From NCBI RefSeq assembly GCF_002153425.1, contig NZ_KZ119600.1, positions 1,843,103 to 1,907,102 of the forward strand: 64,000 bases of DNA. Direction: 5' to 3'. Positions 8,660 to 15,634 of the stretch are shown in pieces. The notes below the pieces were generated by a model. That model was not told the DNA's origin. It worked only from the letters and a program-made list of their open reading frames with translations, and ran no database searches. The number at the start of each line of letters is the position of its first letter. Position 1 is the first letter of the stretch. Position numbers and translations under genes: made by a program. The stretch comes from Litchfieldia alkalitelluris (GTDB taxonomy: Bacteria; Bacillota; Bacilli; Bacillales; Salisediminibacteriaceae).

Positions 8660-9727
8660 TTGGTAAGGGGGCTATCGTTTCAAAAGGGGATTTTCTTTGT
8701 TGGTAAAAGGTATGTGTCCTGTAGCTACAATGATAATGGGGTGGAAAAAACATGGTTAAAACCATTGAAGCCAAAGGTATTACTAGAAGTAGTAAAGCTT
8801 CTTCTCTTTTCCATGCCATTATGGTTTTATCTCTTTTTCTTCGGTTGGATATTAGCTATTGTAGGTCCGTCCCTTTTAACCGCTGTTGGCTTTACTGTCC
8901 CCTTATCAGGTTTACCAGCGTTTACGATTATTTATTTTTTTTATGGAACACATTTTTGGTTTCCGAGGGAAATGAGAAAATATCATGGGGCAGAACATAA
9001 GGTATTTAGTTATAGAGGGATTGTATCTATAGCAAAGCGGAAAGAAATAGAGGAAGCGGCGATCACGAATCGTTATTGCTCCACTAACAGTATTTTAGTA
9101 TTTTTTGTTTCTGTTATTTTATTATTTATTCCAATACTGATCTTGCAAAATGGTTCATTGCTCCCTAGTCTAGAGCTTGCTACTTATTTATCTGTAATGA
9201 TGTGGCCTCTATTGACCTATTGGATAAACAGAACGAAACTGACTGTTGTACACCGCTTGATTTTAGCAGGTTCTTATTGGTTACAACAATATGTAACCAC
9301 CCTTGAACCGGAAAAGGTCCATTTAAACACGGCGATTCGTTCCTATCGGCGACTAGCATTAAAAGAATTTCCGGCGAAAGTTCGCTTTAATAAACCTAAA
9401 AAGGAGAGTAAGAGTATGGCAATTGCTGACGTAACTGTAATACCAATTGGAACAGGGAATACGAGCGTTTCTCCAGTTGTAGCTGAAATTCATCAGCTGT
9501 TAAAAACAACTGATAAGGAAATTAAATATGAGTTAACACCAATGAGTACGATTATTGAAGGGGAAATATCTGTTCTCTTTGATATATTGAAGGAAATACA
9601 TGAAGTTCCGTTTAAACATGGCTGTCATCGTGTTGCTACTAATGTGAGAATCGACGACAGAAGGGATAAAGCTAGTACCATGCAAGGGAAGCTGAACGCA
9701 GTGCAGAGTAAGTTAGGGGAAGAATAG
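8660..9727 (+). CDS. yqgV: DUF1385 membrane protein fused in frame to thiamine-binding YqgV (MTH1187) domain
   Basis: One uninterrupted frame holds two proteins that are separate in B. subtilis. Residues 1 to about 240 form a DUF1385-type membrane domain, with hydrophobic segments and the family motifs KYHGAEHK and NRYCSTNS. A short Lys/Ser linker (KPKKESKS) leads to the complete 103-residue YqgV domain (MAIADVTVIPIGTGNTSVS to the end), of the MTH1187 family that binds thiamine or related compounds. AAAGGAGAG and an in-frame ATG stand exactly at the junction (9416), so free YqgV could also be made. The N-terminal start is uncertain: TTG 8660 (AAGGG 11 bases before) or TTG 8609 (overlapping the previous gene). 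Confidence 0.8.
   Translation: MVRGLSFQKGIFFVGKRYVSCSYNDNGVEKTWLKPLKPKVLLEVVKLLLFSMPLWFYLFFFGWILAIVGPSLLTAVGFTVPLSGLPAFTIIYFFYGTHFWFPREMRKYHGAEHKVFSYRGIVSIAKRKEIEEAAITNRYCSTNSILVFFVSVILLFIPILILQNGSLLPSLELATYLSVMMWPLLTYWINRTKLTVVHRLILAGSYWLQQYVTTLEPEKVHLNTAIRSYRRLALKEFPAKVRFNKPKKESKSMAIADVTVIPIGTGNTSVSPVVAEIHQLLKTTDKEIKYELTPMSTIIEGEISVLFDILKEIHEVPFKHGCHRVATNVRIDDRRDKASTMQGKLNAVQSKLGEE
9399..9418 (+). promoter_or_regulatory. internal ribosome binding site and ATG for YqgV
   Basis: AAAAAGGAGAG followed seven bases later by ATG (9416-9418), in frame with the upstream DUF1385 coding region. The resulting protein would begin MAIADVTV, exactly where stand-alone YqgV begins in B. subtilis. Confidence 0.65.
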
Positions 9728-9728
9728 A

Positions 9729-9761
9729 AAAAAAGGAACGGAAAATTTCCGTTCCTTTTTC
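9729..9761. terminator. bidirectional terminator between yqgV and yqgW
   Basis: Nearly perfect palindrome AAAAAGGAACGGAAA / TTTCCGTTCCTTTTT between convergent genes. A-tract and T-tract on either side let it stop transcription on both strands. Confidence 0.9.
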
Positions 9762-9971
9762 TTAAAGGACAATCGTATTGAGTACTTGTAATAGTGCTGC
9801 TTCCTCGTCTGGAAATATAATCTTCCAAATCGTCATTACAGAGAACCATCCGAACACAGCTACTGTTATAAATGCAAACCCCACTGCAAAAAAGTTTTTC
9901 TTTTTTAGTTCTCTGAAAAGACCAACAGCTGCTAAGATGGAAATAAGTAGTGTTATGATACCTAATACCAT
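9762..9971 (-). CDS. yqgW: YqgW family membrane protein (DUF2759)
   Basis: A 69-residue protein with two membrane segments (GIITLLISILAAVGLF and FFAVGFAFITVAVFGWFSVMT), matching YqgW/DUF2759 in size and in position between yqgV and yqgX. Function unknown. AAAGGGGGAGC precedes the ATG by about eight bases. Convergent with the yqgV fusion and sharing its terminator. Confidence 0.87.
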   Translation of the reverse strand: MVLGIITLLISILAAVGLFRELKKKNFFAVGFAFITVAVFGWFSVMTIWKIIFPDEEAALLQVLNTIVL

Positions 9972-10211
9972 TTATTGCTCCCCCTTTATACCTTCTATTA
10001 TGTACTAAATTAAGACAATGACAATGCTTCTTACTATGGTAAAACAACTTTATCCATAGTCATTTTAATTATACCCACAATTTACATTTATTATTTTACT
10101 GGGTTTTCACTATTTTGTCGAGGGAAACAGCATTATCCAATTCTCGAAATGTTATATAAACATATAGTACAATATTATGTAGTAGATTTTGAATTATGAG
10201 GAGGCTGAAAA

Positions 10212-10853
10212 ATGGAGTGGAAACAAATTCCATTAGGACCATTACAGACAAACGGGTATCTTTTTTACAATGAAAATAAAGAAGGGGTTATGATAGATCC
10301 AGGAGGAGATGAAAAAAAACTCATATCCTTCATTAAAGAATTGAATATAACCATCAATGGGGTTTTATTAACACACGCACATTTTGATCACATTGGAGCA
10401 GTAGACGCAGTAAGAAAAGAGTTTCATGCGCCAGTTTACTTGCATGAAAAAGAAGCAGATTGGCTTATTGATCCAGCTTTAAACGGTTCAGGTCTATTCC
10501 AAGGTATTCCGCAAATTAAGACTCAGCCTGCGGACAAGCTGTTGAAGGAAGAGCATACGTTAAAAATTGGAACGCTAGAATTTATCGTGTATGAAACTCC
10601 TGGGCATTCTCCAGGTAGTGTCTCCTATTATGTTCCTGAAGAAAAGGTAATCTTCTCAGGGGATGTTTTATTTCATGGTGGTGTTGGAAGAACGGACTTA
10701 CCTGGAGGAGATCATGATACACTAATGAATACCATTCATGAAAAGCTATTGAATCTTCCAGATGATACGATTGTAGCCAATGGTCATGGTCCTTCTACAA
10801 CGATAGGGGAAGAAAAGGAAATCAATCCGTTCATTAATGGATTTGGATGGTAG
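10212..10853 (+). CDS. yqgX: metallo-beta-lactamase-fold hydrolase YqgX (glyoxalase II-like)
   Basis: A 213-residue single-domain metallo-hydrolase. The metal ligands are visible: THAHFDHIG (HxHxDH, about residues 55-62), a later His in ETPGHSPGS, Asp in FSGDVLFHG, and a C-terminal His in VANGHGPST. This is the YqgX/GloB2 class, related to glyoxalase II thioesterases; the true substrate is unproven. In B. subtilis YqgX has been connected to methylglyoxal detoxification by homology. GAGGAGGCTG precedes ATG 10212. Synteny with YqgV/YqgW supports the name. Confidence 0.92.
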   Translation: MEWKQIPLGPLQTNGYLFYNENKEGVMIDPGGDEKKLISFIKELNITINGVLLTHAHFDHIGAVDAVRKEFHAPVYLHEKEADWLIDPALNGSGLFQGIPQIKTQPADKLLKEEHTLKIGTLEFIVYETPGHSPGSVSYYVPEEKVIFSGDVLFHGGVGRTDLPGGDHDTLMNTIHEKLLNLPDDTIVANGHGPSTTIGEEKEINPFINGFGW

Positions 10854-10953
10854 GGATTGGCTTGTTGAGGAAGAGACAGGCGTACCTTTCTCAAAAAATC
10901 AACTGTATTAAATATCAAATGCATTCAATATCAACATTTTAACTTAACAGAGC

Positions 10954-11068
10954 CAAATAAAAAATGACCTCCAATGGGGAACATTGAAGGTCGTTTGGGG
11001 AGTTAATCAAGTATCAATGAACTTTTGAGGGGGGAGGGGGAACTCCCGAAGATCATTGTTCTACTGAC
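10954..11068 (-). ncRNA. putative small regulatory RNA with C-rich loop
   Basis: The 303-base gap between yqgX and the methyltransferase has no protein gene but a complete transcription unit on the minus strand. A perfect SigA promoter (TTGACA, 17 bases, TATAAT) starts a transcript near 11068. It contains the C-run CCCCCTCCCCCC (about 11026-11037 on the plus strand as GGGGGGAGGGGG). It ends in an intrinsic terminator: stem GACCTTCAATG / CATTGGAGGTC at 10967-10993, then a T-rich tail at 10954-10965. Expected length about 115 nt. C-rich unpaired stretches are used by Firmicute small RNAs such as FsrA and RsaE/RoxS to pair with Shine-Dalgarno regions. No good ORF or ribosome binding site lies in it. 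I cannot assign it to a known family. Confidence 0.65.
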
Positions 11069-11074
11069 AAGTTT

Positions 11075-11103
11075 ATTATAATTCCGCATTTACACTATGT
11101 CAA
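11075..11103 (-). promoter_or_regulatory. consensus SigA promoter of the putative small RNA, with overlapping dyad
   Basis: On the minus strand TTGACA (plus 11098-11103) and TATAAT (plus 11075-11080) are separated by exactly 17 bases, so both hexamers are perfect. The -35 lies inside the dyad ACACT-N8-AGTGT (about 11092-11109), which could be an operator; I cannot name the regulator. Confidence 0.75.
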
Positions 11104-11156
11104 CAGTGTTAAATTATTTTCTTTAAATATATATATCTAATGGGAGAGGTTATGGC

Positions 11157-12287
11157 ATGGGAGATATTCTACAAAAATTAAGTCAAAGATCAACGCCTCC
11201 TTGGAGCTATTCTACTTTTATGGACACTGCACTTTATGATAAAGAGATAGGGTATTATATGAAAACAAATCGTAAACTTGGGAAAGAGGGAGATTTCTAT
11301 ACTAGTAATCATGTCCACCCTGTTTTTCCAAAAACGTGTGCCCGCTTCTTTGCTGATGTAATCCAGAAGGAAGGGTTAGATCCGTCAATTTGTGAATGGG
11401 GAGCAGGGGATGGCCGCTTTGCTAAAAGTGCCTTAACGTATTTTAAAGAGAAAGAAGAAGCCTTATTTGAAAACATGCATTACTTAATCATTGAGGCGAG
11501 TCCGTATCATCAAGAAACACTAAAAATAGCTTTAGGAGAATTTGAGGATAAAGTGAAAGTTTACTCGACATATAAGGAAATGGTGAGTGACCATCCAAGC
11601 TTCAGTGGGGTAATCTTCTCCAATGAATTATTAGATGCTTTTCCTGTAAAGGTTGTGGAAAAGGAAAAGGATCAACTGTTTGAAGTAAAGCTCGAGGAAG
11701 TGGAAGGGGAGCTAAAAGAAGTATTGTATCAGGCTGATGAAGAATTGGAGAAATGGTTGGAGCAGTATGGTCCTTCTTTACCCAATCATTACAGAACAGA
11801 AATTAACTTTTCAATGAAGGAATGGTTAGAGGAAGTTGCACCTTGGTTGGAACGGGGAATCATTGTGACGATCGATTACGGATATACAAATGAAGAATTG
11901 TTAGCTCCTGAGCGTAGGGAAGGATCGTTACGTGGATATTATAAACATGAGATGATTCATAATCCGTTAAAGCACCCAGGGAATATGGACCTTACTTCTC
12001 ATGTGCAATGGGATGCTTATAAAAAAATCATATCGAGTTATATGACGGAAGTCGTTCATACTTCACAGGATAAATTTTTATTAAAAGCAGGTTTATTTAC
12101 TTTTTTAGAGGAAGTTAAGGATTTTAACCCTTTTTCAGATACATATAAGCTCAATCGTGCCATTCAATCGCTCGTGCAACCCGGTGGAATTAGTTCAGCG
12201 TTTCAGGTGAATGTAAATGGGAAGGGCTTAAGCTGTATGGAAGAATATGCCTTTTTCAATGAAGACCCATATGAATGGAAAGGGTAA
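11157..12287 (+). CDS. SAM-dependent methyltransferase, NDUFAF7/COG1565 family
   Basis: A 376-residue class I methyltransferase-fold protein. The SAM-binding glycine motif is CEWGAGDGRFAKSAL, and the post-I acidic region YLIIEASPYHQETLK follows. The segment VIFSNELLDAFPVKVV is diagnostic of COG1565/NDUFAF7 proteins, whose mitochondrial member methylates an arginine in complex I; bacterial targets are unknown. GGGAGAGG at 11142 fits ATG 11157; the ATG five bases earlier is out of frame. It lies between yqgX and yqgY, and appears to be a single-gene transcript. Confidence 0.87.
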   Translation: MGDILQKLSQRSTPPWSYSTFMDTALYDKEIGYYMKTNRKLGKEGDFYTSNHVHPVFPKTCARFFADVIQKEGLDPSICEWGAGDGRFAKSALTYFKEKEEALFENMHYLIIEASPYHQETLKIALGEFEDKVKVYSTYKEMVSDHPSFSGVIFSNELLDAFPVKVVEKEKDQLFEVKLEEVEGELKEVLYQADEELEKWLEQYGPSLPNHYRTEINFSMKEWLEEVAPWLERGIIVTIDYGYTNEELLAPERREGSLRGYYKHEMIHNPLKHPGNMDLTSHVQWDAYKKIISSYMTEVVHTSQDKFLLKAGLFTFLEEVKDFNPFSDTYKLNRAIQSLVQPGGISSAFQVNVNGKGLSCMEEYAFFNEDPYEWKG

Positions 12288-12396
12288 TTTGTACCTGCAT
12301 GTCAATAAGTCGAGGAGTTACTCCAGCCGGCGGTTGAGTGAGTAGCCTGAAGCAAATTTAATTACATTATCATGTCTATTTTCAAGGTAGCCTAAA

Positions 12397-12437
12397 ACAA
12401 AAACCCCTGCATGATAGCATGCGGGGGCTTTGTTTTA
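12397..12437 (-). terminator. terminator for yqgY
   Basis: CCCCTGCATG / CATGCGGGGG stem (12404-12427) with a four-base loop and, on the minus strand, a T-rich tail. It may also stop the convergent methyltransferase transcript. Confidence 0.82.
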
Positions 12438-12677
12438 ATGGCCGATACCTGGTTCTAAGATGAATGTTGAATAAAAAGTAAATCCAACAAAGAATAAAGT
12501 TAAGTAGGCACCAAAAATATACATGTAGGCTCTTTCGGTTAGCTTTAAGTAGCTAAGTGCAACGAAGGCACCAGTCTGACCGAAGAATAAAATCGCCATT
12601 TCATGCATGTTACCTACCATAAATAAAATGGCCATCATACCAGTCCAGAAGCCGCAAACACGGAACATACGATCCAC
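12435..12677 (-). CDS. yqgY: YqgY family membrane protein (DUF2626)
   Basis: An 80-residue protein with three hydrophobic segments, matching YqgY/DUF2626 from end to end: MDRMFRVCGFWTGMMAILF at the start and YLKLTERAYMYIFGAYLT in the middle. Function unknown. GAGGGAAGC precedes the ATG. Its place beside the comG region corresponds to B. subtilis. Confidence 0.9.
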   Translation of the reverse strand: MDRMFRVCGFWTGMMAILFMVGNMHEMAILFFGQTGAFVALSYLKLTERAYMYIFGAYLTLFFVGFTFYSTFILEPGIGH

Positions 12678-12881
12678 GAAGCTTCCCTCCTTTTATGTAA
12701 CTGCATTTCATGTCACAAAATGTTCACTTTATTATAAAACGAAATGCAGTTGTTTGCAAAGATAAAGATTCATCAAGTGTTAAATAAAAGTAGCTTGTAT
12801 ATAATAGAAAGTGCATATAGCATTCTATTATTCGCATCTTTATTATATGAATGATCAATACATATCATTCATATGCTTTGA

Positions 12882-13589
12882 TTAAGGTGTTAAAACGGCA
12901 GTCGTATACGTACAAGCTAATTCATGTTTATCAAACATGCTTGATTCTTGCTTTAATTTAACCCCTTCAAAGAAATAATTAATAATACCGTTTATTAATG
13001 CATGATGCATGCCACAGATTGCTCGGTTGTTTTCAACAAGCTCTTTATAAGTGCAGTTGAAGATTCTAAAAGTAATCTCGTTTCTTTCTTCATCATAGTG
13101 GATCTCAGGATTTAAGCCTTGGTTTATTGCGATTTTTTCAATGAATTTAACTTTTTCCTTTGTAGATAACTGATCTAAATTTTGATCCAATGAACCTACG
13201 AATTCCTTTGCAGATTCACGCCCGAATGTTTCACCAGTTTCTACTAATCCTTTTTCACCAGCTGGACCTAAAGAAGCGAGCGTTTTAATTGCAATTTCTG
13301 ATAAACGCTGATAATCTCGATATGGGAACTGTAGACTAACTACTTCATTTGAGATGTTGTAGTAGCGGCTTGGTCTCCCACCCTTACCTGTCTTCTTCGT
13401 ATCTGATACGAGCATGTTGACATCCTCAAGTTTAGTCAGGTGAAGTCGTGCGACATTTGCATGAATTTTAAATGTGTCAGCGATTTCCTGTACTGTAACA
13501 TCTCTATGCTGTTTGGCCACATACTGATAAATTGAAAATCTAGTTGGGTCAGATAATACTCCAGTTATTTTTAATGTTTGTTGTTCCAT
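12882..13589 (-). CDS. winged-helix regulator of the COG2345/SufR-like type
   Basis: 235 residues. An N-terminal winged helix-turn-helix (about 5-80: LSDPTRFSIYQYV, EIADTFKIHANVARLHLTKLE, GGRPSRYYNI wing) is followed by a helical linker. The C-terminal domain carries the cysteine pattern NCTYKEL...AICGMHHAL...ELACTY. That pattern is characteristic of COG2345 regulators, some of which (SufR) bind an iron-sulfur cluster. A redox or iron-linked role is therefore possible but not shown. Start: GGGGAG sits eight bases before ATG 13589; ATG 13592 and GTG 13598 are alternatives. It is divergent from the YtxH gene. Confidence 0.82.
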   Translation of the reverse strand: MEQQTLKITGVLSDPTRFSIYQYVAKQHRDVTVQEIADTFKIHANVARLHLTKLEDVNMLVSDTKKTGKGGRPSRYYNISNEVVSLQFPYRDYQRLSEIAIKTLASLGPAGEKGLVETGETFGRESAKEFVGSLDQNLDQLSTKEKVKFIEKIAINQGLNPEIHYDEERNEITFRIFNCTYKELVENNRAICGMHHALINGIINYFFEGVKLKQESSMFDKHELACTYTTAVLTP

Positions 13590-13768
13590 CATGATCACTC
13601 CCCACGATAAGCTACCATCATTATAGTATAGGAATTCATAGAAATAAATTGCATTTTCAATATAAAAAAGAGGTAAACCTACTTAATTGCAGTAATACCA
13701 AGGGGGACCTGGTCCCGCACAATTTTGTGAACATTTTATTTTATCACTATTTTATTGTTGAAAAAGTG

Positions 13769-13795
13769 GTTTATTAGGAAGTAGAGAGAGGGAAT
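13769..13795 (+). promoter_or_regulatory. SigB-like general stress promoter
   Basis: GTTTAT (13769-13774) and GGGAAT (13790-13795) with a 15-base spacer resemble the SigB consensus GTTTAA-N12-15-GGGTAT. It lies about 50 bases upstream of the ytxH-type gene, a family known to be part of the SigB regulon in B. subtilis (ytxGHJ). One mismatch in each hexamer; moderate support. Confidence 0.5.
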
Positions 13796-13846
13796 AGGGT
13801 GGACAAGCTAAGAAAACGGAAAAATATTTTTAGGAGGTAATGTGTT

Positions 13847-14293
13847 ATGAGTAAAATGGATACGAAAGATTTCTTAATTGGTGGATTAATAGGGGCAGTA
13901 ATAGGGGCAACATCTGCCATGTTGCTTGCACCTAAGTCAGGGAAAGAACTTCGCTCAGACATTAATCAGAAAGCGACATCTACAAAGGAAAAAACTCTTG
14001 AATTGACTCATGCTGCAAAGGAAAAAGGCACGGAATATAGCCAATTGGCAAAGGAAAAATCTGCGGAGTGGACCCAGGTCGCAAAGGATCAGTGGGAGCG
14101 CCTCAAGGATAATGCTGAGTCTGTGGGGGAGAAAGCTAGTAATTCTAGTCAAGAAATCTTAGAAGAAGTGAAGGATATTGTTGATACAGAGAAAGATGAA
14201 GGTAAACAATTAGCAGCGAAGGTAGTTAAGGAAATTGAAGAGACAAAAGATAAACTAAAGGAAGACGTTGAAGAATTTAGGGCAAATAAGTAG
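13847..14293 (+). CDS. ytxH: YtxH-domain general stress protein
   Basis: 148 residues. The N-terminal YtxH domain has a glycine-rich membrane segment (FLIGGLIGAVIGATSAMLLAP) followed by the family motif PKSGKELR. The rest is a long charged helical tail of LEA-like repeats (KEKGTEYSQLAKEKSAEW). Such proteins are general-stress, membrane-tethered proteins of unknown mechanism. TAGGAGGTAATG precedes ATG 13847. The SigB-like promoter upstream agrees with the family. The exact orthologue among YtxH paralogues is uncertain. Confidence 0.87.
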   Translation: MSKMDTKDFLIGGLIGAVIGATSAMLLAPKSGKELRSDINQKATSTKEKTLELTHAAKEKGTEYSQLAKEKSAEWTQVAKDQWERLKDNAESVGEKASNSSQEILEEVKDIVDTEKDEGKQLAAKVVKEIEETKDKLKEDVEEFRANK

Positions 14294-14322
14294 AAGGTTA
14301 ATTAATTTTCACAATAACATAA

Positions 14323-14366
14323 AAAAAGCCTCAAAAGGGCAACATAGCTTCCTTTTGAGGCTCCTT
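14323..14366. terminator. terminator shared by ytxH and tRNA-Gln
   Basis: Perfect 12-base arms AGCCTCAAAAGG / CCTTTTGAGGCT (14327-14362). On the minus strand the T-run (TTTTTTT) is ideal for ending the tRNA transcript; on the plus strand the tail is weaker. Confidence 0.85.
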
Positions 14367-14372
14367 TATGTA

Positions 14373-14446
14373 TGGCTGGGATGGCAGGATTCGAACCTAC
14401 GATCACGGAGTCAAAGCCCGGTGCCTTACCACTTGGCTACATCCCA
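14373..14446 (-). tRNA. tRNA-Gln (anticodon UUG), CCA encoded
   Basis: Full cloverleaf on the minus strand: acceptor TGGGATG / CATCCCA, D-loop AGTGGTA, anticodon loop CTTTGAC (UUG), T-loop TTCGAAT, discriminator G and encoded CCA (plus 14373-14375). The anticodon stem is CCGGG / TCCGT, with a G-U pair at 31-39 and a C-U mismatch at 27-43. Single tRNA gene with its own terminator. Confidence 0.93.
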
Positions 14447-14575
14447 TTACATTACATTTATTAAGGTGTCACACAATGTTAAAAAATATACAATATTTTT
14501 TTAAAAAAAAGAAGGAAGAACCACAAACAATGTCGAATTAACTGCTGTAAATAAAAAAGAAAGCAGGTGGTATAG

Positions 14576-15634
14576 TTGGACGTTGAAAAAAAATTAAAAG
14601 ATATTCTTCATAGGGCAGTGAACTTCCGCGCCTCTGATATTCATTTTGTTCCAATGGAGAAAAAAGGCTCTATCCGTTTCCGTGTCGACGGTCAGTTATT
14701 GGAGATGGAATCGTTAACGAACCATTCAATCTTAAAAATAATTGGACATTTAAAATTCATATCCGGAATGGATGTGGGTGAAAGGCGAAAACCACAAAAT
14801 AGCTCCTTTGAAATTCCTCTGGTCAATCGCAAATACGCCATTCGCTTATCTACCTTTCCCTCCTCATTTCACGAGACTTTAGTTATTCGAATCTTCCCGT
14901 ATGATAATCATCAAACTTTAGAGCAGTTAGCACTCTTTCCGAAACAATCTCAACGTTTATTAGATATTATGAAAATGCCACATGGATTGATCGTTATTTG
15001 CGGTCCCACAGGTTCAGGTAAAACCACTACTATCTATTCTTTACTCCAAAACAGCTTCCATATGATGAAAAGAAACATTATTACAATAGAAGATCCCATT
15101 GAACAGAAGCATGAACAATTTTTACAAATGGAAATTAACGAACGGGCAGGACTGACCTATGCTTATGGTTTAAAGAGCTTATTGAGGCACGATCCTGATG
15201 TCATCATGATTGGTGAAATTCGAGATCATGAGACTGCCCAGTTAGCTGTTCGATCAGCAATGACAGGACACCTCGTACTATCAACGCTGCACTCGAGTTC
15301 AACGGTGGGAGCTGTAAAAAGACTACAGGAACTGGGGATAAAGTCAGTTGATATTGAAGAAACCGTTAGGGCTGTGGTAGCGCAGCAACTAGTGGACATT
15401 ACTTGCCCATACTGCGGAGATTCCTGTCAGCATCATTGCAGAAAATATCGGGACAGGAGGAGGGGAGCAATATATGAAATCTTAACAGGTACTCAGTTAA
15501 AATCAGTTATTAATAGTTTAAAAACAGGAGCCCCAATTACAGCGAAAGTAGTTACACTATCAAGGGTAATGGCAAAAGGAATAATCCTTGGATACTTAAC
15601 TTCTGGCGATAAGGGAGGAGTTGATCTTAAGTGA
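14576..15634 (+). CDS. comGA: ComGA, competence pseudopilus assembly ATPase
   Basis: A 352-residue traffic ATPase (PilB/GspE family) powering assembly of the competence pseudopilus at the inner face of the membrane. The Walker A is GPTGSGKTTT (about residues 143-152), the Asp box EDPIEQ follows, and Walker B is DPDVIMIGEIRD. The His box is TGHLVLSTLHSSS. A C-terminal CPYCGDSCQHHC metal-type cluster is present. TTG start at 14576 with AGGTGG five bases before. The stop overlaps the comGB start by four bases (translational coupling). Confidence 0.95.
   Translation: MDVEKKLKDILHRAVNFRASDIHFVPMEKKGSIRFRVDGQLLEMESLTNHSILKIIGHLKFISGMDVGERRKPQNSSFEIPLVNRKYAIRLSTFPSSFHETLVIRIFPYDNHQTLEQLALFPKQSQRLLDIMKMPHGLIVICGPTGSGKTTTIYSLLQNSFHMMKRNIITIEDPIEQKHEQFLQMEINERAGLTYAYGLKSLLRHDPDVIMIGEIRDHETAQLAVRSAMTGHLVLSTLHSSSTVGAVKRLQELGIKSVDIEETVRAVVAQQLVDITCPYCGDSCQHHCRKYRDRRRGAIYEILTGTQLKSVINSLKTGAPITAKVVTLSRVMAKGIILGYLTSGDKGGVDLK

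Noticed and set aside
10967-10993. Hairpin as a terminator for yqgX on the plus strand
   Set aside because: On the plus strand it is followed by GTTTGGGG rather than a T-run; on the minus strand it has the T-rich tail, in line with a small RNA.
11008-11058. 17-codon ORF within the putative small RNA (minus strand)
   Set aside because: No ribosome binding site before its ATG and it runs through the C-run; more likely noncoding, though a dual-function RNA cannot be excluded.
14268-14504. Forward ORF with WQDSNLRSRSQSP
   Set aside because: This is the usual false translation of the antisense of a tRNA gene (tRNA-Gln at 14373-14446).
14455-14530. ComK box in front of comGA
   Set aside because: The region is rich in A and T tracts (AAAAAATATACAATATTTTTTT), but the AAAA-N5-TTTT spacing of the AT-boxes is not met clearly.
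14531-14537. TGTCGAA upstream of comGA as a Spo0A site
   Set aside because: A single heptamer is expected about eight times by chance in this window counting both strands; no second box or known link supports it.
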